Shown in pieces: positions 19,668 through 28,153 of a stretch of DNA of 64,000 bases. The translations under genes were made by a program, and so were the position numbers. Source of the DNA: SAR92 clade bacterium H455. Lineage in GTDB: Bacteria > Pseudomonadota > Gammaproteobacteria > Pseudomonadales > Porticoccaceae. The notes beneath the pieces are model-generated. The model was not told where the DNA came from. It ran no database searches and saw nothing but the letters and a program-made list of their open reading frames with translations. The stretch spans positions 248,001 through 312,000 of the forward strand of contig CP103416.1 of assembly GCA_024802545.1 (NCBI GenBank), given 5' to 3'. The first letter of the stretch is position 1; every line of letters begins with the position of its first letter.

Positions 19668-19961
19668 ATGGCCACTGACGGCTACCGTGAAGCCGAGGAG
19701 TATCTCTCCGTTAAAACCAAAGATATGCACCGCGCGCTAACCTCTTTAGTGGAGGAGCTGGAGGCAATTGACTGGTACAACCAACGCGCAGATCTCTGTC
19801 AGGATCCAGAACTAAAAGCCATTCTTGAACATAATTGCAATGAAGAAAAAGAGCATGCCAGCATGCTACTTGAATGGATAAGACGCCGCGATGCAAAATT
19901 AAATGCCGAGCTTCAGGGCTATCTTTTTACCGACCGGACCCTCGCCCATTCAACCTCATAG
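19668..19961 (+). CDS. Encapsulated-ferritin-like protein (EncFtn family), stand-alone
   Basis: A 97-residue two-helix ferritin-like protein. The segments VEELEAIDWYNQR and NEEKEHASMLLEW reproduce the ferroxidase residues of Rhodospirillum rubrum EncFtn: E29, E30, E32, W36, E60 and H63 line up with its E31, E32, E34, W38, E62 and H65 at a constant offset of two. EncFtn forms a ring-shaped decamer that oxidises iron inside an encapsulin shell. Here the protein stops soon after the core (LFTDRTLAHSTS), with no encapsulin-targeting tail, and no encapsulin gene is nearby. ATG 19668 follows an aaggag site; an ATG at 19644 lies upstream of that site and is less likely. Confidence 0.85.
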   Translation: MATDGYREAEEYLSVKTKDMHRALTSLVEELEAIDWYNQRADLCQDPELKAILEHNCNEEKEHASMLLEWIRRRDAKLNAELQGYLFTDRTLAHSTS

Positions 19962-20148
19962 TTAAGCTAACAACTCATTGTCAGTTTCGATGATTTATTT
20001 CACTTACTGGCTGATTGATTTCTGCTAGCGCGCGGAAATACAGATAGACAGTTATTTTCGCGTGCAGTCATGGCGCAAGGGTTTATGGATAAGCCTCGAC
20101 TTAGACCCTGCAGCACTTGTATGGGGCAATAAAAATAAGGAAATTACT

Positions 20149-20598
20149 ATGCGCACAGTTCTCATTAGCAGGTTATTCTCGATAATCATTGTAAGTCTGA
20201 TTGGTATTACTGCCGCCTATGCTGACTCTATCCTAACGCCTTCAGCCTGGGACAATAAAGCGGGCTCAACTCTAACGATTAACTCTATCAGTAGCACTGG
20301 CCTGATCACAGGCAGTTATATCAACCGAGCCCCTGGCTATGGCTGTCAAAATATTGCTTATCCAGTAACTGGCTGGGCCTATGGTACGGCGATTAGTTTC
20401 AATACTATTTGGCAGAGCGCCTTAGAATCTTGTAATTCGATTACTGCTTGGACAGGGTTTTTATATCAGGGGAAAATGAGCACTCTATGGAGCCTTACTA
20501 TTAATGGTTCTTCTAGTACCGTGCAGATTGTTCGAGGTCACGATACGTTTACACAGGTAAAAAAAGTCGTTAACAAATCTCTAATTCTAAAAAACTAA
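20149..20598 (+). CDS. Secreted rhizavidin-like avidin-family biotin-binding protein
   Basis: A 149-residue exported protein with a signal peptide (likely cut after AYA, residue 25) and an avidin beta-barrel. Strand and loop pieces match rhizavidin: GSTLTINSI, GSYINRAPGYGCQN, YPVTGWAYGT, ESCNSITAWTGF, LWSLTI and GHDTF, ending in NKSLILKN (rhizavidin NKSLLKD). C66 and C95 match the disulfide pair of dimeric avidins, and D132 matches the conserved biotin-contacting Asp of the HDTF motif. An aagga site sits seven bases before the ATG. Biotin binding is strongly expected but not shown. Neighbours give no biotin-pathway link. Confidence 0.88.
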   Translation: MRTVLISRLFSIIIVSLIGITAAYADSILTPSAWDNKAGSTLTINSISSTGLITGSYINRAPGYGCQNIAYPVTGWAYGTAISFNTIWQSALESCNSITAWTGFLYQGKMSTLWSLTINGSSSTVQIVRGHDTFTQVKKVVNKSLILKN

Positions 20599-20664
20599 AA
20601 AAGAAAAATTAATAGCCGGAATCGCCAAAAATGATTTCGAGCTCTTTGACAAGGAGCGACAAAA

Positions 20665-21093
20665 ATGGAATTAGATAATTCAAAAAATATCAATAATAAA
20701 ATAAAAAAGTCCACTGTCTCCATTGCAATTATAGCCCACCTTATCTTGGCCATACTCACATTTGGCGTCCCAGTCGCTCTGTCGACTGTAACAGCCTTGG
20801 TTACCTTGCGACTGTTAAAAGAAGATATAGAAACAGCCAATTCGAAAGATGATAGCTTTGATAAAAATTCCAATTTTAAACTGATCGCCTATTCCCTATT
20901 CAGCATAATGTTTTGGATTGGACTTTACCTGAGCCATGGCCGCAACCTCTTGAGTCGAGTAAGACCTATTTACTCCAGCGCCTACAATGATAAGGATATT
21001 GAAACCCAGGTTCACTGTCTCCACGAAGTGGTTTTTGACGGGATGATCGCGGAGTTAGATAAAAATGGTGTTGATTCAGGTCCATTAAAATAA
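20665..21093 (+). CDS. Hypothetical small membrane protein
   Basis: A 142-residue protein of no recognised family. A charged Asn/Lys-rich start is followed by one long or two short membrane segments (~16-50), a hydrophilic Asp/Ser/Lys loop, another membrane helix (~72-92, with FWIGLYL), then a soluble tail of ~50 residues with a CLHEVVFDGMIAELDKNG segment. An aggagc site precedes the ATG. Base composition is AT-rich compared with flanking housekeeping genes. Confidence 0.6.
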   Translation: MELDNSKNINNKIKKSTVSIAIIAHLILAILTFGVPVALSTVTALVTLRLLKEDIETANSKDDSFDKNSNFKLIAYSLFSIMFWIGLYLSHGRNLLSRVRPIYSSAYNDKDIETQVHCLHEVVFDGMIAELDKNGVDSGPLK

Positions 21094-21141
21094 CAAAATA
21101 AGGAGATTTTAAATATCAGTATATTTTCTAGAAAACTGACT

Positions 21142-21207
21142 ATGGCTAGCGGCATTCGTGGCACTATAAGAGAAGTGGCAGCCACGGTCAAGGGAGCTGA
21201 TGCATGA
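21142..21207 (+). CDS. Possible micro-ORF coupled to the next gene
   Basis: A 21-codon frame (MASGIRGTIREVAATVKGADA) ends in an ATGA overlap with the following 87-residue gene. It could be a translation-coupling leader. An aaggag motif at 21100-21105 is too far upstream to serve its ATG, so support is weak. Confidence 0.2.
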   Translation: MASGIRGTIREVAATVKGADA

Positions 21208-21467
21208 GTGAATCGGATATCACAGTTTCGTCAGACGTTCGTAAAGCGGTGGAGTTCGAGCGATTTATCCAATCGATTAGCAACATAGCCGCTTACAATA
21301 ATATTAATTTCGCTGACTACCAGGCTCTGCGATTCCACGTGGCTGAGCTGTTTAATAGTTCTGAGCAATCGATGAATAGCGATAAGGTTTATTTTCTAGG
21401 TAAAAAATACAGCTGGGCTATAAGGCCATTATCGGTTTTATTTGCTACTGTTATTCCTGTGGAATAA
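21204..21467 (+). CDS. Hypothetical protein (87 aa)
   Basis: Small protein without a recognised domain. The first ~55 residues look helical and soluble (VEFERFIQSISNIAAY, DYQALRFHVAELF); the end is short and hydrophobic (PLSVLFATVIPVE) but hardly long enough for a membrane helix. A gggagc site lies close upstream of the ATG. It lies 16 bp before the GNAT gene on the same strand. Confidence 0.45.
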   Translation: MSESDITVSSDVRKAVEFERFIQSISNIAAYNNINFADYQALRFHVAELFNSSEQSMNSDKVYFLGKKYSWAIRPLSVLFATVIPVE

Positions 21468-21483
21468 TCAAAGAGGCCCCCCT

Positions 21484-21900
21484 ATGCCCCAGCGCGCACA
21501 AACCGATGCAGAGATCGAAGCTTGTTTTGACGTCATGGCGGAGCTAAGGCCCCATTTAAAGAAGAGTCAGTTTTTGTCCACTGTGCGAAACATGGAATCT
21601 GAAGGTTTTCGCCTAATGTATATAGCGACAGACAATAAAGTTGTGGCTGCAGCTGGCTACCGTATTTGCAGTAACCTCTTTATGGGTAAGCATCTCTATG
21701 TTGATGATCTTGTTACTGCCAACGCGAATAGATCCTCAGGCTATGGCAAGCGAATGATTGAGTGGTTACGTGACGAAGCCGAGAGGAGCAGCTGTAAATT
21801 TTTGCATCTCGATTCTGGTACTCACCGCGGCAGGGCCCATAAGTTTTACTTTCAGGAAGGTTTTACTATAGCCAGTTATCACTTTAGTCAGGAACTGTAG
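21484..21900 (+). CDS. GNAT-family N-acetyltransferase
   Basis: A 138-residue acetyl-CoA-dependent acetyltransferase. The acetyl-CoA pyrophosphate loop is RSSGYGKRM (~98-106), preceded by the LYVDDLVT strand and followed by the typical FLHLDSGTHRGRAHKFYFQEGF C-terminal motif region. The substrate is unknown. ATG 21484 is preferred because the frame upstream lies in the 87-residue gene. The next small gene starts 2 bp after its stop. Confidence 0.82.
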   Translation: MPQRAQTDAEIEACFDVMAELRPHLKKSQFLSTVRNMESEGFRLMYIATDNKVVAAAGYRICSNLFMGKHLYVDDLVTANANRSSGYGKRMIEWLRDEAERSSCKFLHLDSGTHRGRAHKFYFQEGFTIASYHFSQEL

Positions 21901-21902
21901 TC

Positions 21903-22079
21903 ATGCCTACAGCCTATGGGTTGGTAATAGTGAATATTATTTCAATTTTTATCTGTTATAAGATCGCAAAAGATTGTGGCGGCAATGCGCGTTTCTGGGG
22001 CTGGATGGGGGTAGTTTTTGGTCCTTTTGCCATCCCGTTTGCCTTTCTGTCCAAGCCGAAAGCCGCGCCTAAAGAGTAG
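21903..22079 (+). CDS. Hypothetical small membrane protein (58 aa)
   Basis: The frame begins two bases after the GNAT stop and encodes 58 residues with two hydrophobic segments: ~5-19 (LVIVNIISIFICY) and ~33-50 (WGWMGVVFGPFAIPFAF), ending in a Lys/Pro-rich tail. A FWGWMG-GPFAIPF pattern of this kind recurs in unannotated small bacterial membrane proteins. Tight spacing suggests co-translation with the GNAT. Confidence 0.55.
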   Translation: MPTAYGLVIVNIISIFICYKIAKDCGGNARFWGWMGVVFGPFAIPFAFLSKPKAAPKE

Positions 22080-22180
22080 TTGAGGAAAGAGGCCTAGTGA
22101 TGCAGGTCTCGATGACACAGCTCTCTAAACTATCCATGGGAGTCATGGTCGCATTTACTTTAAAAATCCCAGAAACACAA

Positions 22181-22218
22181 AAGCCCACGCCTAACCGATC
22201 AGTTAGGCGCGGGCTTTT
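22181..22218. terminator. Bidirectional terminator between the small membrane gene and pit
   Basis: The inverted repeat agcccacgcctaac / gttaggcgcgggct has one mismatch, a six-base loop, and T-runs on either strand. It serves both convergent genes. Confidence 0.93.
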
Positions 22219-22231
22219 TTGAAAAGCGTCC

Positions 22232-23512
22232 TTAAAGTCCGAAGGACGTTTTGAACATAAAGAAGAACATAATCGAGAGTCCGGCGCCCGCTGGCAGAGT
22301 GACCAGCCAGGAGAGAAAGATCGATCCCACCATCCGCAGATCGATGGCGCCTATGCCTCGCGCCAGACCAACGCCAAGTACAGCACCTACTAGCGTGTGT
22401 GTTGTGGAGATAGGCAGACCTGTACCAGACGCAATAACCACTGTAGCGGCAGCGCCCAACTCGGCAGCAAAGCCACGACTGGGTGTCAGTTCGGTAATCT
22501 TGCGACCGATAGTGCCCATCACTTTGTAGCCATAGGTGGCAAGACCAACAACAATACCACCACCACCGAGTAACAAGATCCACGGCGGCATAGAAGTCTT
22601 AGCGGCAATATCTCCACCTGAACTGACAATGCTAACCACAGCAGCCAGAGGTCCAACAGCGTTGGCCACATCGTTGGAGCCATGAGCAAAGGCCATACTA
22701 CAGGCGGTGAAGATCATTAATACGGCGAACACACGCTCAACATTGGCAAAGCGGTTGCCGGCTTCTAGGCTTAAATCCCGTTTCACTTTGGTCAGTAAAT
22801 AGCTGCCGAGAATAGCAACTAGCAGACCCACGACTGATGCAATCATGGCGCTGTCGAGGAAGGTCAGGGTCATGCCGTTATCTTTAAAGACGTGCTTGAG
22901 ACCTTTGAGCAAGGTCACCATGGCAATTAAAAAACCAACGAAGAACATATAGATGGGGATGTAACGTTTGGCTTTTTCGAAGGGATCTTCCTGCAGTAGG
23001 ATTAGATGCTGAACGCTGCGGAAGAGCAAAAACGAGAGGGTACCAGCCATGATCGGCGACACTAACCAACTCATCACGATGGTGCCGACCTTGCCCCAGT
23101 TTACTGCGTCGGGGGAAACACCCACTGCGGCAAAACCGACAATGGCGCCGACAATCGAGTGGGTTGTGGATACAGGCCAGCCTTTAAAGCTCGCTATAGC
23201 GAGCCAAGATCCTGCCGCCAAGAGAGCCGATAACATACCAAAGACTAGGTCTTCTGGTCGATCCTTAAAGATCGCCGAGTCGACTATGCCTTTGCGGATG
23301 GTGGAAGTCACTTCGCCACCGGCCAGATAGGCTCCGGCGAATTCGAACACCATGGCAATCATAATCGCCTGTTTAATGGTTAGTGCCTTGGAGCCCACCG
23401 AGGTGCCCATGGCGTTAGCCACATCATTGGCACCTACACCCCAAGCCATAAAGAAGCCGCAGCAGGCTGCCAGCAGAATAAGGATGGTTCCATATTCAGT
23501 AAAAAATTCCAT
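22232..23512 (-). CDS. PiT-family inorganic phosphate transporter
   Basis: Inner-membrane phosphate:cation symporter of 426 residues with about ten membrane helices. The two family repeats are visible as GANDVANAMGTSVGSKAL (N-terminal) and HGSNDVANAVGPLAAV (C-terminal), plus paired GWPVSTTHSIVGA and GLPISTTHTLVGA. It is preceded 52 bp upstream by a PhoU-like DUF47 gene, the usual partner of PiT carriers in bacteria. Confidence 0.93.
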   Translation of the reverse strand: MEFFTEYGTILILLAACCGFFMAWGVGANDVANAMGTSVGSKALTIKQAIMIAMVFEFAGAYLAGGEVTSTIRKGIVDSAIFKDRPEDLVFGMLSALLAAGSWLAIASFKGWPVSTTHSIVGAIVGFAAVGVSPDAVNWGKVGTIVMSWLVSPIMAGTLSFLLFRSVQHLILLQEDPFEKAKRYIPIYMFFVGFLIAMVTLLKGLKHVFKDNGMTLTFLDSAMIASVVGLLVAILGSYLLTKVKRDLSLEAGNRFANVERVFAVLMIFTACSMAFAHGSNDVANAVGPLAAVVSIVSSGGDIAAKTSMPPWILLLGGGGIVVGLATYGYKVMGTIGRKITELTPSRGFAAELGAAATVVIASGTGLPISTTHTLVGAVLGVGLARGIGAIDLRMVGSIFLSWLVTLPAGAGLSIMFFFMFKTSFGL

Positions 23513-23564
23513 CGCATCGATTCCCGAGTTTGTTATCTTTTATATGTGACTATTTTTATATCGG

Positions 23565-24245
23565 TTATTTTGCGAGCAGCAATTCAACCTGATTGCCTAT
23601 CATCTCGGCAGTGTCAGCCAATGCGCCGATTTGATCAATAATGTTGTACATAAAAATTACATTGACCGGGGGCAAGTCAGCTTCCAGATTAAACAGTTTC
23701 TTACGCAGCTTTAGTTCTTTTTTGTCGACTTTTTGTTCCTGAGCAGCCAGTTCGCGAATCAGCTTTTGTACAAATTTTACCTCAGAGCCAGCAAAACCAG
23801 TCTCAAGTAGCTCGTCGAGTTCATTAATAGCTCCATGGGCTTTTTCGCAGGTCACGGTCGAGGAGCCAACGAAGCCGATAAAGTCGCCATGGAGTGCTTT
23901 CGGGATAGCCATCTGTCGGCCGAGAATAATGCCGCAGATATCTTTGGTGAGATTGGCGATATTGTCCTGCTGGGTAATGATGCTCAGCAGATCACCCCGA
24001 GAAACTGGCATAAACAGGCTCTTCGGCATATGCATGCGAAACTCTTTCTTGAGCTTGTCAGCGCTCTGCTCGTCGGCAGAGATCTGGTCAAACACCGCAG
24101 CAGCCGTGACCCAGTCATCATCGAAGGTGGCATTCAAAAAGTCTTCCAATTTACCGACACATTTAATCACTTCCGCCATATGATTCTGTATTGGTTTAAT
24201 CGGCGATACGCCGAAGATATTGGAGATTGAATTGCTTAATGTCAT
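23565..24245 (-). CDS. DUF47/PhoU-like phosphate transport accessory protein
   Basis: All-helical cytosolic protein of 226 residues with the DUF47 features EKAHGAINELDELLETGF and the C-terminal NIIDQIGALADTAEMIGN helix. Members are found with PiT transporters and probably regulate them; the mechanism is not settled. It is the first gene of the pair with pit on the minus strand. Confidence 0.88.
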   Translation of the reverse strand: MTLSNSISNIFGVSPIKPIQNHMAEVIKCVGKLEDFLNATFDDDWVTAAAVFDQISADEQSADKLKKEFRMHMPKSLFMPVSRGDLLSIITQQDNIANLTKDICGIILGRQMAIPKALHGDFIGFVGSSTVTCEKAHGAINELDELLETGFAGSEVKFVQKLIRELAAQEQKVDKKELKLRKKLFNLEADLPPVNVIFMYNIIDQIGALADTAEMIGNQVELLLAK

Positions 24246-24295
24246 TTGCGCTTCCTTTGTGAAGGTTTTATGACAGCAAGTCTATACTGCTTTGT

Positions 24296-26401
24296 TCAAG
24301 CTTGCCCGTATTGTTCGCTGTGACCGAGCCAGCGTGCGATAAGTGGGTCTACGTTATAGGAATAATCCTGCAGCAACTTGATGGCCATGCGTTTAACCTC
24401 TGGCAGCAGATGAGCGTCGCGCTGCAAGTTGGCGATCCGAAACTGCATATCGCCAGTTTGGCGAGTGCCGAGAACTTCGCCCGGGCCGCGGATCTCAAGA
24501 TCCTTTTCAGCGATCTTAAAGCCGTCATTGGTCTCGCGCATAATCTTTAGCCGCGCCGCGCCATTGCCCGACAGCGGTGCACTGTAGAGCAGCACACAGT
24601 GACTGCTCTGACTGCCACGACCAACCCGCCCGCGCAGCTGATGCAGTTGGGACAGGCCCAGACGCTCGGAGTTTTCGATAATCATCAGGCTTGCATTGGG
24701 TACATCCACTCCCACTTCAATAACGGTGGTGGCTACCAGTAGATTGATCTCACCAGCCTTAAAGGCCTGCATCATCTGAACCTTTTCTTTCGGTTTGAGA
24801 CGGCCGTGAATAAGCCCTACAGAGAGCTCTGAGAGCAGCAGCTGCAGTTCTTGAGCAGTGGCCTCTGCAGCCTGGGCTTCGAGCACGTCGGACTCTTCAA
24901 TAAGGGTGCAGACCCAATAGGCCTGGCGACCATCCTGGCAGGAGGCGCGGACTCTCTCGATAACGTCATTGCGGCGAAGTTCGTTGAGCACAACGGTCTC
25001 TATAGCCTTGCGCCCTGGGGGCAGCTCATCGATTACCGAGCAGTCCAGATCGGCATAGGCGCTCATAGCCAATGTCCTGGGAATCGGTGTGGCAGTCATA
25101 ATCAGCTGATGAGGTGTGGAGCCCTCCTCATCGATTTCGGCGTCTATCACCGCGCCTTTTTTGCGCAGAGCCAAACGCTGATGCACGCCAAAGCGATGTT
25201 GCTCGTCAATAATGGTTAGGCCCAAATTATGAAATTCCACCGCCTCTTGAAACAGCGCATGGGTGCCTATAACAATCTGCGCACTGCCGTCGGCAATCGC
25301 CGCCAGCTGCACTTCTCGAGCTTTGCCCTTTAACTTGCCGGTCAGCCAGGCGATACGAATACCCAGTGGCGACAACCAGGTTTCAAAATTGACTCTGTGC
25401 TGCTCGGCGAGAATCTCGGTGGGCGCCATCAGCGCCGCCTGCATACCATTGGCCACCGCCTGCACTGCACCCAGCGCGGCAACCACTGTTTTACCTGAGC
25501 CCACATCTCCCTGAATCAGACGTAGCATAGGTATAGGTTGGCTGATGTCGGCGCTGATATCGCCGGCAACACGCTGTTGAGCAGCGGTGAGAGTAAAGGG
25601 TAGTTGGGCTAAGAAGCGATCGGCCGCAGCTTGATTCGGCAGCAGTGCCGGTGCGGCCTGGTGTTGGATTTTTTGCCGCAGACGCAGCAGGCTTAAATGG
25701 TGAGCAATTAACTCTTCGCTGGCCAAGCGCTGTTGCGCTGGGTGCTCCCCCTCGGCGAGTAGATTAATTGCCGTGCCCGGTGGCGGGTTGTGCAGCAGAT
25801 GCAGAGCATCGACTAAGGAGTAATTTGAGTGACTGTTAGCCGGTTCCACAGGCAGCCAGTCTTCAATGCCGTGCTGTTCTAGAAGCCTTAAAGCCTGACC
25901 GCAGAGATCACGAATACGCTGTTGGGTAACCCCCTCGGTGGCGGGATAAATCGGTGTCAGGGTTTCGGCCAAGGCCGGCGGCTGCGCCTGATTGAGCAGC
26001 TGATATTCCGGATGATACATCTCCAGCCCAGACTTACCTCGGCGCACTTCGCCAAAACAGCGCAATTTGGTACCCGGCTGTAAGCCCTGTTGCTGAGCCT
26101 GATTAAAGTGAAAAAAGCGCAGTGTCATCAGGCCGCTGTGATCCTGTACCCGGCAGACCAAACTTCGACGGCGGCTAAAGACCACATCGCTGCCGCGAAC
26201 TTCGCCTTCAATCACGACTTCGGTTAACGGTTGCACGCCGCCTATAGGCGTAATTTTGGTGCGGTCTATATAGCGCAGCGGCAGATGAAAAAGAAGATCT
26301 TGGACTGAATAGAGGCCAAGCTTTTGCAGTTTGGCAGACAGCAGCGGACCGACTCCCCGAAGCTTTTCGACGCCGATACTATGTAGTGAAAGGGAAGTCA
26401 T
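24296..26401 (-). CDS. recG: ATP-dependent DNA helicase RecG
   Basis: Superfamily 2 helicase (701 residues) that remodels stalled forks and Holliday junctions. An N-terminal wedge (OB-fold) domain precedes the motor: Walker A GDVGSGKT, motif II as DEQH, motif III TATPIPRTLA, and motifs V/VI with TTVIEVGVDVPNA and QLRGRVGRG. Length matches E. coli RecG (693). Confidence 0.96.
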   Translation of the reverse strand: MTSLSLHSIGVEKLRGVGPLLSAKLQKLGLYSVQDLLFHLPLRYIDRTKITPIGGVQPLTEVVIEGEVRGSDVVFSRRRSLVCRVQDHSGLMTLRFFHFNQAQQQGLQPGTKLRCFGEVRRGKSGLEMYHPEYQLLNQAQPPALAETLTPIYPATEGVTQQRIRDLCGQALRLLEQHGIEDWLPVEPANSHSNYSLVDALHLLHNPPPGTAINLLAEGEHPAQQRLASEELIAHHLSLLRLRQKIQHQAAPALLPNQAAADRFLAQLPFTLTAAQQRVAGDISADISQPIPMLRLIQGDVGSGKTVVAALGAVQAVANGMQAALMAPTEILAEQHRVNFETWLSPLGIRIAWLTGKLKGKAREVQLAAIADGSAQIVIGTHALFQEAVEFHNLGLTIIDEQHRFGVHQRLALRKKGAVIDAEIDEEGSTPHQLIMTATPIPRTLAMSAYADLDCSVIDELPPGRKAIETVVLNELRRNDVIERVRASCQDGRQAYWVCTLIEESDVLEAQAAEATAQELQLLLSELSVGLIHGRLKPKEKVQMMQAFKAGEINLLVATTVIEVGVDVPNASLMIIENSERLGLSQLHQLRGRVGRGSQSSHCVLLYSAPLSGNGAARLKIMRETNDGFKIAEKDLEIRGPGEVLGTRQTGDMQFRIANLQRDAHLLPEVKRMAIKLLQDYSYNVDPLIARWLGHSEQYGQA

Positions 26402-26597
26402 TAGCTGAGTGTAATCCCGGCAAGGTTGCTGTCAACATTGGAGTGCTGGAAAAGCCCAATACTCAATTCACGTTAGAGTTTCACAAGCGCTATACTGAGC
26501 GTCGATTGGTTGACCTTATCCGGTTCTGTAAGGGGCATTTAGCGACCTTTGAATTGGCACCGATGATAGCCAAAATACACTCTATAGGAAACATAGA

Positions 26598-27440
26598 TTG
26601 AAAATATTATTTGCCGGCTGTGGCGATATAGGCAGTCGTAGCGCTTCCCGTCTAGCTGCCGATTTTGACTGTTTTGGCTTAAGGCGAAATCCGCAGAGTC
26701 TACCGGATTTTATTTCTCCTCTAGCCGGTAGCATGAGCGATCTAGATTTTATGGTGGAGGTCTTAAATCAGGGTTTTGATATCTTGGTAGCCACTTTAAC
26801 CCCTGATGGATTTACCCCAGAGGCCTATCAGCGCGCCTATGTCGACATTGCCAAAACACTGGCCACTGCCATGACCCTAGCAACTACTGTACCTAAGCTA
26901 GTGATTTGGGTGTCCAGTACCAGCGTCTATGGTAATTGTAACGGTGGGTGGGTGAATGAGCAGTCGCCGACCAAAGCTCTAAGCTTTTCCGGCAAGTTGC
27001 TACTTGAAGCCGAGCAGCAGATCGCTGCCTTATCTTGCGCGACAGTAATCGTAAGATTTTCCGGTATCTATGGGCCGGGGCGTACCCGTATGTTAGACCA
27101 AATCATTGCGGGTAAAGGCCGCCCGGCGGAGCCCCAGCAGTGGAGCAACCGCATTTACAGTGAGGACTGTGCCGGAGTCTTGGCACATTTGGTTCGCGCT
27201 TTTGAGGCAGGCAAAGTACTTGAGAGTCTTTATATAGCCACTGACTCGACGCCGGTTACCCAGCACGATCTCCGTATATGGTTGGCACAGCAGTTGAAGG
27301 TGCAGCTGGAGGATGAGATTGTCGAGCAAAAAGCCATTCGCCGCTGCAGCAACCAGCGGCTCTTAGACAGTGGTTATGAATTTCTGTACCCCAGTTATAA
27401 AGAGGGCTATAAGTTATTGATCACGGCGCGATCTATGTAA
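26598..27440 (+). CDS. NAD(P)-dependent epimerase/SDR family protein (YeeZ-like)
   Basis: Extended/atypical short-chain dehydrogenase fold of 280 residues. The N-terminal dinucleotide motif reads AGCGDIGSR, and an SSTSVYG segment occupies the place of the catalytic strand, with FSGIYGPGR later, as in YeeZ-like proteins. The substrate is unknown. The start is TTG 26598, with a tagga motif upstream; there is no suitable ATG near. It is divergent from recG. Confidence 0.75.
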   Translation: MKILFAGCGDIGSRSASRLAADFDCFGLRRNPQSLPDFISPLAGSMSDLDFMVEVLNQGFDILVATLTPDGFTPEAYQRAYVDIAKTLATAMTLATTVPKLVIWVSSTSVYGNCNGGWVNEQSPTKALSFSGKLLLEAEQQIAALSCATVIVRFSGIYGPGRTRMLDQIIAGKGRPAEPQQWSNRIYSEDCAGVLAHLVRAFEAGKVLESLYIATDSTPVTQHDLRIWLAQQLKVQLEDEIVEQKAIRRCSNQRLLDSGYEFLYPSYKEGYKLLITARSM

Positions 27441-27488
27441 TTGTGCTCTTTCTAAAAAGGACAAGACAGTAGGGAAAAGACAGCGGAA

Positions 27489-28097
27489 ATGGAATATTAC
27501 CTATCACTCATCACCTTCACATTTGTTGCGGGAATCACTCCCGGCCCTAACAATATGATGCTGCTGGCCTCGGGGTTAAATCATGGAATACGAAAATCCA
27601 TGCCCCACTATCTAGGCATCTGTATTGGCTTTCCAATTATGGTCGCAGTGGTGGGTTTTGGATTAGGGGCTTTATTTGAACAGTACCCAAGTATCTATAT
27701 TTATATAAAGATCTCAGGTATTTCGTACTTGCTCTATCTGGCCTGGAAAATAGCCAATGCTGGCAATTCAAGCGCCTCAAGTAAGATCCGGCAACCCCTA
27801 ACATTCATCCAAGCAGCTACCTTTCAATGGCTAAACCCCAAAGCTTGGGTCATTGCTATTGGCGCCCTAGTGGCGTTTACCACCCCAGAGAATGTCACTC
27901 AGAGTGTGGTGGCGATCATATTGATCTATTTTGTTATGGGCTTTATCTGTATGGCGCTTTGGTTGAAGTTAGGTCAGGGTCTGCAACAGTTTTTGCGCGG
28001 CGGTAAGCGCATACATTACTTCAATATAACAATGGCTGTGCTGTTGGCACTATCTGTTATACCTATGGCATTTAGCAGTTTTGGCAATTCCGTCTAA
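27489..28097 (+). CDS. LysE/RhtB-family amino acid exporter
   Basis: Inner-membrane translocator of 202 residues with about six helices. The family motif GITPGPNNMMLLASGLNHG lies at the N-terminus, and QWLNPKAWVIAIGA in the middle is typical of LysE members. The substrate is not predictable. It is followed 56 bp on by a half-size EamA protein. Confidence 0.9.
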   Translation: MEYYLSLITFTFVAGITPGPNNMMLLASGLNHGIRKSMPHYLGICIGFPIMVAVVGFGLGALFEQYPSIYIYIKISGISYLLYLAWKIANAGNSSASSKIRQPLTFIQAATFQWLNPKAWVIAIGALVAFTTPENVTQSVVAIILIYFVMGFICMALWLKLGQGLQQFLRGGKRIHYFNITMAVLLALSVIPMAFSSFGNSV

Positions 28098-28153
28098 AAG
28101 ATCGAATAGGCTTCGACTTGGATTCTTGGTCGTTTGAAAAAGGAGTTTCAACT

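Noticed and set aside
22097-22222. Short GTG-started frame after the 58-residue membrane gene
   Set aside because: It runs through the terminator hairpin and has no homology features.
26386-26601. 71-codon plus-strand frame between recG and the SDR gene
   Set aside because: It overlaps the recG start, has no family likeness and fills a divergent promoter region.
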